A stretch of DNA of 64,000 bases, from NCBI RefSeq assembly GCF_004379255.2, contig NC_056039.1:30641883-30705882 (forward strand), read 5' to 3'. Positions 11,464-24,531 of this stretch are shown here, piece after piece. The position numbers and the translations under genes are program-made. Source of the DNA: Salvia splendens (lineage: Eukaryota > Streptophyta > Magnoliopsida > Lamiales > Lamiaceae). The notes under the pieces are model-generated. The model was not told the DNA's origin. It saw only the letters and a list, made by a program, of their open reading frames with translations, and searched no databases. The stretch's first letter is position 1; each line of letters opens with the position of its first letter.

Positions 11464-13521
11464 GGGCACCCGCAACGCTGTGCCGTTGCGGTTCCTATGC
11501 CGTTCCGGCGGAACGGTTCCGCGGCGGCACGCGTTGCGGGGTGCGTTCTGTCGCCGTTCCGTGCCGTCGCCGTTCCTATGCCGTGCCGCGTTCCGTTTCG
11601 GAGGAACGCGGAACGGAACGTTCCGCCACGCGCCGAGGCGACGTGGCGGCCTCCCATTCGACGCGTGCAGCCCACTCGCTGCCCCGCGAGTGGGCTTCGT
11701 CCGGTGACGCAATAATTAATTTTTTTTAAAAAAATTCGAATTTAATAAAAAAAAAATTTTGCAACGGTAATGAGACCGTTTTTTTATATCCGTTTTTTAT
11801 TTTTTTTTAATTTTTATTTTATTTATTTACTCTATAAATACTCCTATTTCATACTCATTTCAATCACAAACACCCATCTATTCCTCTCTATTTCCACCCC
11901 AATTTTCATCTCAAATCAACTATATTTTCCTTCTCCCAAATTTAATCAAACTAATGGATCCTTATGAACAAATGCGTCAAATATTGGAACAATCACTTGA
12001 AGAAGATCGACGACGGGAGGCGGAAGAAGCCGCGCCACCCCAACGATGCTCCCGTACGTACATCCATCGTAACCGGGAGGAAGCCGCCGCAAGGTTAGTA
12101 CGCGACTACTTCTGCGATAACCCGGTTTGGGGAGATACGTACTTCCGTCGCCGTTTCCGCATGGGGAAACCGTTATTTCTCCACATCGCGAATACTTTGG
12201 CAGCCCGGGAAGAGTTCTTCCAGGAAGGGTTCGACGCAGTCGGCCGTCCCAGCCACACGACGCTGCAGAAATGTACTGCAGCAATCCGCCAGCTTACGAC
12301 TGGACAAACGGCCGACATGTTCGACGAATACCTCCACATCGGAGACAGCACTGGGCGAATGTGCTTGCTCAAATTCTGCCAAGGCGTCTGGGCAGCCTTC
12401 ACCAACGAATTTCTCCGAAGGCCAAGCACGACCGATTGTCAGTTCCTGCTCAACCTTCACGAAACAGTGCACGGATTCCCCGGGATGCTCGGCAGCGTCG
12501 ATTGCATGCACTGGCAATGGAAGAATTGCCCGGTGGCGTGGAAGGGGTCCTACACGAGCGGCCACAAAGGCACCCACCCAACCGTTATACTTGAGGCCGT
12601 TGCCGACTACCGCCTTTGGATCTGGCACGCGTACTTCGGGGTCCCCGGGTCGAACAACGACGTAAACGTGCTCCACCAGTCCGACCTCTTGACCGAAGTT
12701 TTGGATGGTAAAGCGCCGGCCATCAACTTCGTCGCCAACAACCGGCTTTATAAAATGGGGTACTATCTCGCCGATGGCATCTACCCGAAGTGGCCTACCT
12801 TCGTGAAGACGTGCAGTGGGTCTGCGAACCCAAAGCAGACTCTTTTTGCGCCGAAGCAGGAGGCTGCTCGCAAGGATGTGGAGAGGGCGTTCGGGGTTCT
12901 CCAAGCGCGCTTCAACATCATCAAAGCCCCGGCTCGTACGTGGTTCATGGAAAACATGGTCGACATCATGTATACGTGCATAATCTTGCACAACATGATT
13001 GTCCAAGACGAAGGACCCGAGGCGGGAAATTGGTTCGACGACGAATCCCCCGGAAGCTCAACCGCAAGTAGTCCGCCTCGAAGTGGAGCGCATCCGTCTA
13101 TACAAGAACGGTTATCTATTCGTGCAAGGACACGCGACTCTAGTGCCCACACCCAACTCCAACATGATCTAATTGAGCACATTTGGGCAAATTTTGGCGG
13201 ATGAAATTATTAAAATTGTGTACTTTTATTTTTTTAGGATTTTAATTGTGTGTTTTTTATTTTTTTACGTTTAAGTTGTAATTTTTTTTAATGTTGTGTT
13301 TTTTTTAATAAAGTGTGTTTGTTTTTTAAAGTGTGTTTATTTAAATTGAATTGGGTTGGAAATAAAAAAAAATGAAATTGAATGAATAGTAATTTAAGGA
13401 ACGGTTAAGGAAAGGAGGGTTGCAGGTTCCGTTCCTTAGTTAAGGAATGGAGTAAAAAAGTACAGTGGGGCCCTCAAATAGTGGTTTAAGGAACGGTATA
13501 GGAACAGCGTTGTGGATGGCC
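11464..13521 (+). mobile_element. PIF/Harbinger transposon carrying only the DDE transposase
   Basis: A 2058-bp element flanked by TTA (11461-11463 and 13522-13524), the target preferred by PIF/Harbinger. Left end reads GGGCACCCGCAACGCTGT, right end on the minus strand GGCCATCCACAACGCTGT. The left subterminal 240 bp are very GC-rich and palindromic and include a hairpin GCCCACTCGC...GCGAGTGGGC at about 11670-11695. A TATA-like TCTATAAATAC lies at 11831. A second Harbinger reading frame (Myb-like) is absent; that frame occurs alone in the related element at 40378-42252. Confidence 0.88.
11954..13204 (+). CDS. PIF/Harbinger (HARBI1/ALP1-like) DDE transposase
   Basis: A 416-aa uninterrupted frame of the DDE_Tnp_4 family, which cuts and pastes DNA with a metal-dependent RNase-H-like nuclease. 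Visible family motifs: SVDCMHWQWKNCP near residue 180 (first Asp), LADGIYPKW near 274 (second Asp) and RKDVERAFGVLQ near 313 (Glu), plus FGVPGSNNDVNVL between them. A short N-terminal Glu/Arg-rich stretch precedes the fold. The ATG at 11954 follows a short leader. Codon use is more GC-rich than the surrounding AT-rich element. The frame is complete, so the element could be active if a Myb-like partner is supplied in trans. It lies inside clear TIRs with a TTA duplication, so I regard it as a transposase and not a domesticated host gene. Confidence 0.92.
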   Translation: MDPYEQMRQILEQSLEEDRRREAEEAAPPQRCSRTYIHRNREEAAARLVRDYFCDNPVWGDTYFRRRFRMGKPLFLHIANTLAAREEFFQEGFDAVGRPSHTTLQKCTAAIRQLTTGQTADMFDEYLHIGDSTGRMCLLKFCQGVWAAFTNEFLRRPSTTDCQFLLNLHETVHGFPGMLGSVDCMHWQWKNCPVAWKGSYTSGHKGTHPTVILEAVADYRLWIWHAYFGVPGSNNDVNVLHQSDLLTEVLDGKAPAINFVANNRLYKMGYYLADGIYPKWPTFVKTCSGSANPKQTLFAPKQEAARKDVERAFGVLQARFNIIKAPARTWFMENMVDIMYTCIILHNMIVQDEGPEAGNWFDDESPGSSTASSPPRSGAHPSIQERLSIRARTRDSSAHTQLQHDLIEHIWANFGG

Positions 13522-13606
13522 TTAGACTTACTGCACATGATTCAATTTTTTATCATTAAACCAATGCAGATTTCAATTAGATGAATTGATTTATATATAT
13601 ATATAT
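13522..13606. other. Spacer ending in (TA)n
   Basis: Short AT-rich spacer between the Harbinger element and the first TA-bordered element. It ends in a TA tract at 13592-13606. Confidence 0.6.
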
Positions 13607-15341
13607 GGGTGCATTATAATTATAACCCTAATTTCCGTAATAACCCTATAACTAAATCTGGACCACACATTTTTAAAATCACGTGGTCTAAATTCAAACT
13701 TAGATTTACTTCATAAAAAAAAGCGCGGGGGTAAATATGTCATTTCGCTCATGATAAAATTTACGTATCCAAATTTTGCTCATTTAATTTCTGAATTTCG
13801 CTCATTTTATCATTTTATCAGTCAGTCAAAAGTATCATTTTATCAACTCAGAGTATCATTCTATCCGGCAAAACTATCATTCTATGCAATAAACCTAACA
13901 TATATCATTTTATCATTTTATCAGTCAGTCAAAAATATCATTTTATCAACTCAGAGTATCATTCTATCCGGCAAAACTATCATTCTATGCAATAAACCTA
14001 TCATTTTATCATTTTATCAGTCAGTCAAAAGTATCATTTTATCAACTCAGAGTATCATTCTATCCGGCAAAACTATCATTCTATGCAATAAACCTAATAT
14101 AATCGGCACAATACATAATATACAAACCTACAAAGTAGTAAACGTATCATTTTAACAACTCAGAGTATCATTTTTATAAGGTTACTGTCATTTTATCCGC
14201 TTAGATTATCATTTTATCAGGTAAAAGTATCATTTTATTAAACAAAAATGTCATTTTATACACCAAAAATACCTATCATTCTATCGGCTGAAAGTATCAT
14301 TCTACCCGGTAAAACTATCATTCTATCGGCTGAAAGTATCATTCTATCCTGCAAAACTATCATTTTATCAGTTTTATGTCATTTTGTCACGTTAAAGTAT
14401 CATTTTATCAGCTTATATGCAATTTCTTCAGCTAAACTATCATTTTTATAAGGTTACTGTCATTTTATCCGCTTAGATTATCATTTTATCAGGTAAAATT
14501 ATCATTTTATTAAACAAAAATGTCATTTTATACACCAAAAATACCTATCATTCTATCGGCTGAAAGTATCATTCTACCCGGCAAAACTATCATTCTATCG
14601 GCTGAAAGTATCATTCTATCCGGCAAAACTATCATTTTATGCAGTAAACCTAACATTTATAAGCTAAAAGTATCAGTTTATCAACTCAGAGTATCATTCT
14701 ATCCGGCAAAACTATCATTCTATGCAATAAACCTATCATTTTATCATTTTATCAGACAGTCAAAAGTATCATTTTATCAACTCAGAGTATCATTCTATCC
14801 GGCAAAACTATCATTATATGCAATAAACCTATCATTTTATCATTTTATCAACTCAGAGTATCATTCTATCCGGCAAAACTATTATTCTATGCAATAAACC
14901 TATCATTTTATCATTTTATCAGTCAGTCAAAAGTATCATTTTATCAACTCAGAGTATCATTCTATCCGACAAAACTATCATTCTATGCAATAAACCTATC
15001 ATTTTATCATTTTATCATTTTACGTGATATTTGGCGAAATTCTGAAATTAAATGAGGGAAATGACAGTTTTACCCCCCGCGCTTTTTTTTATGAAGTAAA
15101 TCTAAGTTTGAATCTCAAAACTATCATTCTATGCAATAAACCTATCATTTTATCATTTTACGTGATATTTGGCAAAATTCAGAAATTAAATGAGAGAAAT
15201 GACAGTTTTACCCCCGAGCTTTTTTTTTATGAAGTAAATCTAAGTTTGAATCTCAACCGCATGATTAGAAATATGTGTGGTCCAGATTTAGTTATAGGGT
15301 TATTATGATATTTAGGGGTTATCATATAGGGAGATGGATGT
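13607..15341. mobile_element. TA-bordered TIR element T1 with internal minisatellite
   Basis: Ends form a long imperfect inverted repeat (roughly 150-190 bp per arm): both arms contain AACCCTATAACTAAATCTGG, then GGACCACACAT, then CAAACTTAGATTTACTTC. The outer edge on each side is a (TA)n tract (13592-13606, 15342-15357). The interior is a minisatellite. No transposase is visible. The superfamily is not identified. Confidence 0.72.
13790..15025. repeat. ~100-bp minisatellite (TATCATT-rich) inside T1
   Basis: Direct repeats of roughly 96-103 bp made of shorter TATCATT(T/C)TATC blocks. Successive copies of the block containing TCAACTCAGAGTATCATTC start near 13843, 13946 and 14042, and again several times from 14676 to 14945. 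A variant block (14180-14400 and 14450-14640) is itself duplicated. Apparent open frames here only reflect the repeat. Confidence 0.88.
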
Positions 15342-15357
15342 ATATATATATATATAG

Positions 15358-15637
15358 GAAAATGATCAATACAAAACTTGATCTCAATACAAAATCCAGA
15401 CCAAATCCTGACCATGAGATTTGACAATCCAATGGTCAATAATTAAACAAAAACACGGAGGGTCATTGTAAAGCAGTTTTAGGTCATATTATAAACTTTG
15501 GGTTTGAGGTCATGTTAAGATCATTTCATGTCATCCTTACTATAATGACGGAAAAATAAGCTTACAATGACCTAAAAATGACTTTTGTATGCTTGGTTCT
15601 GCATTTTTGTATTAAGAATGGTTTTGCTTGGATCAAA

Positions 15638-15641
<4 letters not shown>
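15358..15641. mobile_element. TA-bordered TIR element T2
   Basis: A 284-bp element. Left end GGAAAATGATCAATACAAAA; right end on the minus strand GGGTTTTGATCCAAGCAAAA. Both borders are TA tracts. Non-coding. Confidence 0.72.

Positions 15642-15701
<60 letters not shown>
15642..15701. repeat. (TA)n microsatellite between T2 and T3
   Basis: About 30 TA units, uninterrupted. Confidence 0.97.
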
Positions 15702-15705
<4 letters not shown>

Positions 15706-15987
15706 TTTGATCTATGCAAAACTAGATTTAAATACAGAAACGCAGAACAATATCATAATTAGGTCACTTTTAGGTCATAATTAGGTAATTTTTAGGTCAT
15801 GCTAACAAAGCATGACCTAAAACGATCTTAGCATGACATTAAACCCAAATATTATAATATGACCTAAAATTGTTTAATTATGACCTTCTGTGTTTTTGGT
15901 TAATTATTGACCATTAGATCATCTAATCCTAGGGCCAAGATTTGGTCTGCATTTCTGGATTTAAACACATACTTATTTTGATCATCT

Positions 15988-15990
<3 letters not shown>
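15702..15990. mobile_element. TA-bordered TIR element T3
   Basis: A 289-bp element. Left end GGGTTTTGATCTATGCAAAA; right end on the minus strand GGGAGATGATCAAAATAAGT. The interior repeats the word TAGGTCA many times. Related to T2. Non-coding. Confidence 0.72.

Positions 15991-16050
<60 letters not shown>
15991..16050. repeat. (TA)n microsatellite between T3 and T4
   Basis: About 30 TA units. Confidence 0.97.
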
Positions 16051-17259
<1,209 letters not shown>

Positions 17260-17542
17260 TTCATGATCAATTGAGATTGTTTAGGCTAATTGAGAAATGA
17301 GATGCAACATCAGCCACTCATTTTTATTAAATGAGTGGTCCAGATTTTGCCACAAAAAAATATTTTTAGATTAATTTATTATGAAAGGGTATAATGGTAA
17401 ATTTAGTTGAAAACAAATGAAAACTAACTTCTCCCCTCCCATTCTTCTTCCCTTACGCCTCCACCTTCTGCTCATCTCCTCCTCCACTCTTTTCCGACCC
17501 TTCTCGCTGATGCTCCGCCTCAAATCACGGCAGCGCTCCTCC

Positions 17543-17935
17543 TCACCCCGTCACCAGCTCCTTCCTCGCCGGAGACGCCGCCGGAGGTGGAATCCCTAGC
17601 TCGTCGTCCGACGCCTCGAGCAGATAGCCTAGATCCGGCCGCGATTCGCCGGAATCCGACACCAATTCGACGATTCCTTCCTCAACCTCTCCGGATTCGC
17701 CACAATCCGACGCCGATTCGACGATTCTTTCCTCAGCCGCTCCGGATCCGTGACTGGAAGTGGGAGATGTAGTGATTTCCTCCTCGAAACTCTTCATGAA
17801 CGAGTCGAGGTCGTGGATGGAAGTGCAGAGATCGAAATCCTCGTCGATTCCGTCCAACAGATCCTCCCTCAGCCGCTCCACCTCCGGCGAGTCAATCTCC
17901 TCCGACTCTGTCTCCGTTTTTGTTATGGAATTATC
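17543..17935 (-). pseudogene. Captured fragment of an uncharacterised plant acidic protein
   Basis: A GC-rich open frame on the minus strand embedded in AT-rich transposon DNA. The reading continues from about 17935 without an in-frame ATG and stops at 17543, as expected for an exon copied out of a gene. Visible features are an acidic N-part with DLDSFMKSFEEEI and a C-part with GYLLEASDDELGIPP. This last motif resembles short uncharacterised plant proteins (recognised by pattern only). Two stretches around EERIVE and EEGIVE look like an internal duplication. I assign no function. Confidence 0.5.
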
Positions 17936-18132
17936 AATTAAGCTATTGCATAGTTGTATACTATGATGCTTATAGAAGATTAAGTCAAATAGTTGTTATT
18001 TTTTAATTACAATAATTGTTTTTGAGTTGTTGACAATATATACAAGCTTTTGACAAGCTGTTGACATTTGATATACAAGCTGATACATTTTACTATAAGT
18101 TGTTGACATTTGATATATAAGCCGGTGACACT

Positions 18133-18345
18133 ATGACAACTATAGTGCATATCGTGTCAACGGCACATACATGTCATGTCAACTACGGTACATATCGTGT
18201 CAACTACACATACAAGCCATGTCAACTGTGTTACAAGCCATGTCAATTACACGTACAACCATGTCAACTGCACATAGAAACCATGTCAACAACAACTATA
18301 AGTCATGTCAACTAGACATACAAGCCATGTCAACAATCCGACACA
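18133..18345. repeat. TGTCAAC minisatellite inside T5
   Basis: Irregular direct repeats of about 20-27 bp built on CATGTCAACTRCACATACAA. Confidence 0.8.
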
Positions 18346-18488
18346 TTAAAACATGAAATGACACTTATACCCCCGTGTTGACACATGTGATAGCTATTGA
18401 CATTTAGTTAATCTTGTGGATTAGTGGCTGATATTGCATCTCATTTCTCAATTTAGCTAAATAATACTTATCAACCTAACAGGACCCC

Positions 18489-18507
18489 ATATATATATAT
18501 ATATATA
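18489..18507. repeat. (TA)n tract between T5 and T6
   Basis: Short TA tract (about 9 units) shared as the border of two adjacent elements. Confidence 0.9.
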
Positions 18508-19232
18508 GGGTTGTGATCAATTGAGATTTTTTAGCCTAATTGAGAATTGAGATGCATTATTAGCCACTCATTTTTATTAAATGAGTGGTCCAGAATTTAC
18601 CACATGGAAAATATTTTTACATTAATTAATTGTGAAAGGGCAGAATGGTAATTTCATCATACATTTTATTTAATAACTATTTTTTTATTTTTTTAAAAAA
18701 ATTAAATTTTTTTTTTGATTTTTGATTTTTTTATTATTTTTATTTTTTTTGTCAACTACATATACAATTCATGTCAACTACACACATATAATGTCAACTA
18801 CATATACAATTCATGTCAACTGCACATATATAATGTCAACTACATATATGATTCATATCACCTATACACATATAATGTCAACTATAAGCTGTTGACATTT
18901 GATGTGCAGGCTATTGACATTTGATGTGCAGGGCTATTGACATTTGATGTGCAGGCTACACATCGTAGTTGACATCGCGTGAAAATTAAAAAAATTAAAA
19001 AAAAATTTAAAATTTTTTTTAAAAAATTTTTAAAAAAATAAAAAAATAATTTTTTTTTAGTTGTTGACATTTTAATACGAGTTGTTGACATTTGATATTC
19101 TGGCTATTGAAATGAAATGACGATAATACCCTTAGTTGATATAATCTACTTGTAGTTGACATTTCAAAATGAGTGGCTGAAAATGCATCTCAATTCTCAA
19201 TTAAGCTAAAAAATCTCAACCTAACAAGACCC
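18508..19232. mobile_element. TA-bordered TIR element T6
   Basis: A 725-bp element of the T5 type. Left end GGGTTGTGATCAATTGAGAT; right end on the minus strand GGGTCTTGTTAGGTTGAGAT. Inverted internal block AATTGAGAATTGAGATGCAT is present at both ends. The interior has TGTCAAC repeats (18751-18955) and A/T homopolymer runs. Non-coding. Confidence 0.75.
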
Positions 19233-19255
19233 TATATATATATATATATATATAT
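19233..19255. repeat. (TA)n tract closing the T1-T6 cluster
   Basis: TA tract of about 11 units at the outer border of T6. Confidence 0.9.
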
Positions 19256-19380
19256 TTAAAAACCAAAAACCTTAACTAGTACATCCTTTTTATTTTTATA
19301 GGCGTTCTCCAAGTTTGGCCCAAACTCACTTAGCCCATTATCCTAAAAACTCACATGACACTTATTGCCGTCTTTATATA

Positions 19381-19588
19381 TACTCCCTTCGTCCAAGTGT
19401 CTCAGGTTTCTTTTTTCGTCAGTCCATAATTAAATGTTTTATTTTTTTAGTAATAAACCTCACATTCTACTAACTAATTCTACTCATATTTTATTTTAAA
19501 ATTAATATCACTTTTTTCTACTCACTTTTCATTATATTTCGTAAAACTTGTGTCAACTTAGGACATTTAATCGTGAATGTAGGGAGTA
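19381..19588. mobile_element. Stowaway-like MITE
   Basis: Left end TACTCCCTTCGTCC, right end on the minus strand TACTCCCTACATTC, bounded by TA, about 208 bp. Lies ~180 bp downstream of the DMP stop codon. Confidence 0.72.
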
Positions 19589-19768
19589 TATAGTGATACA
19601 TAGATACAGAAAAGCTAATTTGTATTCCTTTCTCTTTAGTTTAATTTATCAAACGTTTCAATACAAACCAACCCATCAATGTTTGCATTAATCCATAAAA
19701 TTAGAAGAAGAAAAAAAGATAGTGAATAACAACGATGAGACAGCAACATATATATTGAGCCGTAGGAT

Positions 19769-20428
19769 TTAACAATCAGTGAGTGGAAAGCCAATGCCAT
19801 GCCGCTTCGTAGGAAAAACCACAAAAAGCATGCTACACACAACTCCGATCCCAACCGGCAGCGCCGTGAGCACCTCCTTCATCCCCGCCGACGGCGCCGG
19901 CCACAAGCACTCCACCACGTTCTCATTAAACATCGCGACCGCCGCGAACACCAGCACCGACATCACCGCGTGCGCGAAGTCGATAAACTTGAGCTTATAC
20001 CTCGCCGCCATCTCCGGCGGCAGAGTCGCCGATCCGTCGATAATCCAGAGGCCGTTAAGAGTGGCGAAGCCGTAGCAGAGGCTCCCCTTCTGGTCCTTGA
20101 CGCTGTCCGTGAAGCTCAGCAGGAAGCAGGAGAGCGCGCAGAGGCCGAGGAGTGAAACCGTCATGGCCCGGGCGGCGGCGTCGCAGTGGCCCTGGTTGGA
20201 GAATATCGGCGCCAGGAGCTGGAAGCAGAGAGACGTGCCGGTGGGGAGGAGGTTGGCGAGGCACGCCGTGCTTTGAAACGTCTGGCTGATGGCTTGTTGG
20301 ATGGGGTTTCTGTCTACTTCCGGTACGCCTTTGCTCCACAGTAGCGGCGCCTTTACTTCGTCTTTCTCTTCTTCCTCCTCGATTATCATGTCTTGACACG
20401 ATGGCTTAATCTCCATTGATGTGTACAA
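19769..20428 (-). CDS. DUF679 domain membrane protein (DMP family)
   Basis: A 219-aa intronless frame. DMPs are plant-only four-helix endomembrane proteins linked to vacuole/ER remodelling in senescence and, for some members, to gamete fusion. The match is clear: an acidic cytosolic N-terminus, then TACLANLLPTGTSLCFQLLA (about 54-73), a long first helix, AMTVSLLGLCALSCFLLSFTD (second helix), LKFIDFAHAVMSVLVFAAVA (third) and EVLTALPVGIGVVCSMLFVVF (fourth), ending GFPL. Length is typical. A TATA box (TATAAAAA, minus strand, 20459-20466) lies only ~30 bp above the first ATG, so translation may really begin at the second Met (20416). The gene appears intact. Which DMP paralogue it is cannot be told by eye. 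Confidence 0.93.
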   Translation of the reverse strand: MYTSMEIKPSCQDMIIEEEEEKDEVKAPLLWSKGVPEVDRNPIQQAISQTFQSTACLANLLPTGTSLCFQLLAPIFSNQGHCDAAARAMTVSLLGLCALSCFLLSFTDSVKDQKGSLCYGFATLNGLWIIDGSATLPPEMAARYKLKFIDFAHAVMSVLVFAAVAMFNENVVECLWPAPSAGMKEVLTALPVGIGVVCSMLFVVFPTKRHGIGFPLTDC

Positions 20429-20458
20429 ATTAGTACTGAATTCTTGTGTTGTCTTCTC

Positions 20459-20466
20459 TTTTTATA
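20459..20466 (-). promoter_or_regulatory. TATA box of the DMP gene
   Basis: TATAAAAA on the minus strand, 31 bases before the first ATG. With normal spacing transcription would start near 20435, leaving almost no leader for the first ATG. Confidence 0.55.
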
Positions 20467-23400
20467 GGTGGGGTTTGATGAATGTTTGGGATGAGTTGAA
20501 TGGAAGGAAATTAGGCTTGCTTTGCTAGGTTGTTTTGGCTTGCAAGGAACAAAAATGATCGCCATGGTTTTGGTTTTTGTTTAAAATGAGCTTTGTTTGA
20601 AATAATGCAGAGTTTCTCTAACTGGATTTTAGTTGGGCAGCTTAACTTTGAGTGAGGTTTTTGTTTGCCGTTTTGGGGGTTGTGACTTGTGAGGAGGAAG
20701 ATCACGTCGCCAATATTTGTTATCTTGTGTTGCTATCGCGTAGAAAGTATTGTTTCAATCTTAATTTCGGTTGTATTGCTGAGACGCAAAGTTTAAAATC
20801 ACTAATAAATAATAAAATATTTAGGGCTTTAATTTGCTTGGGTTTTTTTAATAAAAATTAACTGGTCTTGGTACGACATATTGTCACTTAGTGTGTTCAA
20901 TCAATATCAATAATAATTATAAAAAGAAAGAAAATAGAAATAGAGAAGTAATTTCTACAATTAGTATGATTGATTGGACACATGAGGTGCTGAATATGTC
21001 TAAACCACTTAATAGTTACTCGGTTTGTTGGTGACACTTAATTTAGTTATCGATAGTCTTTGCAATCGCTAGTACTACATCACCATGAGTTATGAGTCTT
21101 ATGACATTTGAAAGTGTATTTTAGCGTATATAAAATATAGACTTTTTACGTAGTAGAGGTTTTCATAAATTATTGTGAGGGGGGGGGAGACAAGATTTAA
21201 AAACTGAATATTAGTAGTTTTGATAAAAGAATTCTATGTAGAAAATATGCACATATTAAGCTTAGCATATTCTTTTATTTATTAATTATTGCAACTCAAA
21301 ATTAATCATAATTTAACAATTTTTAACACAATAACCAAGTTAATAATTAAATTCCATATCAATATTTTTAGTGTCACGGCTTTATTTTAGTGCAATAAAA
21401 ACATGAACTAAGATAACATATGGAGTATTATAGATTTCCCACTGCTGTTATTTATAGAAAATTGGTTTTCATGGAAGCATAAAAAACATTTGTATTAAAA
21501 AATTAATCCGAACCACAATTCAAAAAACAACCCAAGAAACAAACACTTCGGCCCAGAAATACCTCAAACAAACCGGCCGAGAGCAAACTCAGCAACAATC
21601 CAAATCTGCTGTCCACACTGCAGCCACAACCGCAACGTCGCCGGAGACCATATATTGACAATAATGGACCAAAACAGGTTTATATTCACGTGAAATTGGA
21701 AAAACAATTACAACAAAATATGTGGGCTGAGATCCACTTTAATATTCCATAAGACTAACTTCTTGCTTCTTTTATTATTTTGGCCAAAGGTCCATATTGT
21801 ATGTCTGTGGTTCTCCACCATAAACGACACTTGACACACAGATATATGTGAAATCTAGTAGTAGTAATATTTTAACAATTGATTTCCTAAAATAATACTA
21901 CTACTATATAATTAATTAATTGTGCGGTTTCTATTTAGGATGTATAAATTCTCCAGTTGTACAACAATTCTCACCGAATATTCTAATTTAATTTTATCTA
22001 ATGAACTGCAGTAGATGAGGTCTGCACTCTCTGCATGCAGTGGTTGTTGTTATTTTTAAGATAGTCAAATATTTGTAGCCATACCTTTTTTTCAAATACA
22101 TACTGATATTATAATAGTAGAATACTAGCCTACTAGGAGTGCTACACTGAGATCTGCCATATATTTGTTGAAGTAATTATTATGTTATCCATAACTTAGT
22201 AGTAATAGTAGTACTAGAAAATTGTGAGACTCTAACGAGTCAAAGTCATAATTATGCATAATTATCATTTTTAGGTGGTTGGCGACTCTAATAAGACTAT
22301 AATTAAGTGCTGGGGAAATTATTAATCAAATACGGAACACTAAAATTACTTATATAACTTTGATTTCATTTTCTTCTTAGAATGGCTAGGGTAATTATTC
22401 AAAAAGTAATTTTCTTAAATGACAACTGATAGTGGGAGAAGGCTATCATTGTGTCATTTCAAAATATTGAAACAACCGGCAACCACCAAATGGACGAACC
22501 TCATTCAATAACCCATTTTTGGTGTTTTTCGTGAAAATTTAATGGTAATAATAAAAGCTTTCAAAAGCCTGCATATGCTGCTAAAACAAAAGTAAAATAT
22601 TTTCACTTATTATGTGATATGTTTGTGGGATAAGGAGACAAATGAAGCTACAATCTATAGGTGATGTGAGGGAAAGAGAATATGCACAAAAATGAATGCT
22701 AATTGAAAAGTTGTAGTACTAGTAGTATTTCTTTCCCATGCCTAATTATGAGAAGAGGGGCCAATGTTTTTCATCTGAAAATTTCTCATTTCTGTAGTGA
22801 AAAATCGATTGATTATCTGACTTTTCATTCCCCCATTTAGGGAGTGCTGTTTATTGAATCATAAGTCGATAATCATTTTGCTTCTTAAAAGTGCCGGTTT
22901 GGAATTCACGAATTCACTAAGTGCAAAGGCTACCAATAACATACTACTTTCTACTCTTGTCACATGAAATATTATTTTGGGTGTTATTTGTGAATACTCA
23001 CGTTTCGTAAGATTTAATTAATTTGTCAAAACATATAATAATCAATAATCCAAGCATATAATAACTTCAAACAATTTTAAATTGAAAATTACATCGTTCA
23101 ATCGTTAATAAATTAAATTACAAGAGAATTTCGAATTTAAAGTACTACTTTCACTTCGACCCACCATGAGGGGTAGACAATTGGATATAGTTATGAGGGG
23201 ACTGAAACAAATGCATATATGACTCAGAATTTGTTTTTTCTAATATTGTAATATTTCAATTTTCTGTATTTCTGGTATATTTTGTAAAAACAAAATTATC
23301 ACGTGCAAATTCTCCCATGCATTGATGCTCAAAAGTGATCGAAAAATCCATTCACAATTTACATGTAAAGTGTGGCCACATATGGAAATAGGCATCACTC

Positions 23401-24526
23401 ATTGTCTCCCTAGGTTTCTTGATTCAATTGAACCATCAAATATTTTGCCAGCTGTTCATTTATTCTTTCCATCTCAATAATTTATAAGATATCATTTGTT
23501 CCATTTCTAGAGAAAGAAAACTCTACTACAATTTGGCGCAGTGTTGATATATAATTTTGACGTGCATGATTTGATTTCTCCCCTTATTTTTTGACGATTA
23601 ATTTGGCTGCATGTAACTACCATCACCGATTATCATGTTGTCTTAATAGAAGCTGATCTCATGTTTTGCTGGATATCTATCTGGTGGGGTGTAAAATATA
23701 TAATTATTTTTATGTGTAAATTGCATTTATATGCAACTAATATTAGTTACTTATCGAACAAAATGTTCAATATTTTACACTTGTTTGCAGTAAATCTCAT
23801 TTAACTTTGCGATTCAATGTGATTACTGATTAGGATGAGTGAAGAGTTAGTTTGTGACTATTTGGCTTGAAATTAAATAGAAAAATTAATTTAGACTATA
23901 AAATTTTAAGAAATGCTACTATATATGAACCCTAATTGAATTCTGAATCATCAACATGAGTTTGAAATTAATAGCGTCCCACTATTAAAAATTAATAAAT
24001 TAATACTATATTCTTTGTGAAATACTAACAATTAATAAATAAATTGAAAGTGTGCATTACTAAAATACACATAACTAATATAGCCATAAATTAATCAAGA
24101 TCTCACCAAATTCTGACTTACAAATGAATTAAGTTTTAATGAAGTAAAGGATTGGACTACAATATTAATTACATCGGTGAGTGTGATATGTAAAACAAAT
24201 CTTATAAAGTTAATGTGATCCCACCCACTTAATATAATTAATTTAAAGAAACTTTATATAATAAACTAAGCCGCATTTACACTTGTTAACAGCCTGTTAA
24301 GTGTGGCAAACATAGGTCATGTGCCCACGCCTCCCAACTTACAATCACAATAAAACATGTCTTTTTACACTTTTCAAACAACTTACTCAGATTCTATATA
24401 TGCTCTTACTATAGTCTATTTCGAATTACAGTTTATTACTGAATTTTGTACTACAGTTTGGGGAATAAAGTGAAAAGACCCAATTAAACTTTACCGGGCA
24501 TATTTATATTTCCTTGATTTACTATA
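20467..24526. other. AT-rich intergenic spacer
   Basis: About 4 kb between the DMP promoter and the gypsy element. No coding frame with recognisable content, no clear TIRs or LTRs. A G-run occurs at 21177-21188. Nothing I can support. Confidence 0.6.
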
Positions 24527-24531
24527 CTACC

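Noticed and set aside
11431..11729. Overlapping Arg/Pro-rich frames on both strands
   Set aside because: They lie in the GC-rich palindromic subterminal region of the Harbinger element.
11954..13204. A domesticated HARBI1/ALP1 host gene
   Set aside because: The frame is enclosed by matching TIRs and a TTA duplication, so it is a transposon gene.
13790..15025. CRISPR-like look of regularly spaced repeats
   Set aside because: Plant nuclear DNA, no unique spacers, variable unit length and no cas genes. It is a minisatellite.
13751..15308. A series of plus-strand open frames rich in Ile/Leu/Ser/Phe (motif ILSFYQS)
   Set aside because: They follow the TATCATT minisatellite. The peptides only mirror the DNA repeat and have no independent support.
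19799..20399. Basic His/Arg-rich frames overlapping the DMP gene on both strands
   Set aside because: Shadows of the GC-rich DMP coding sequence; the DMP frame has clear family motifs.
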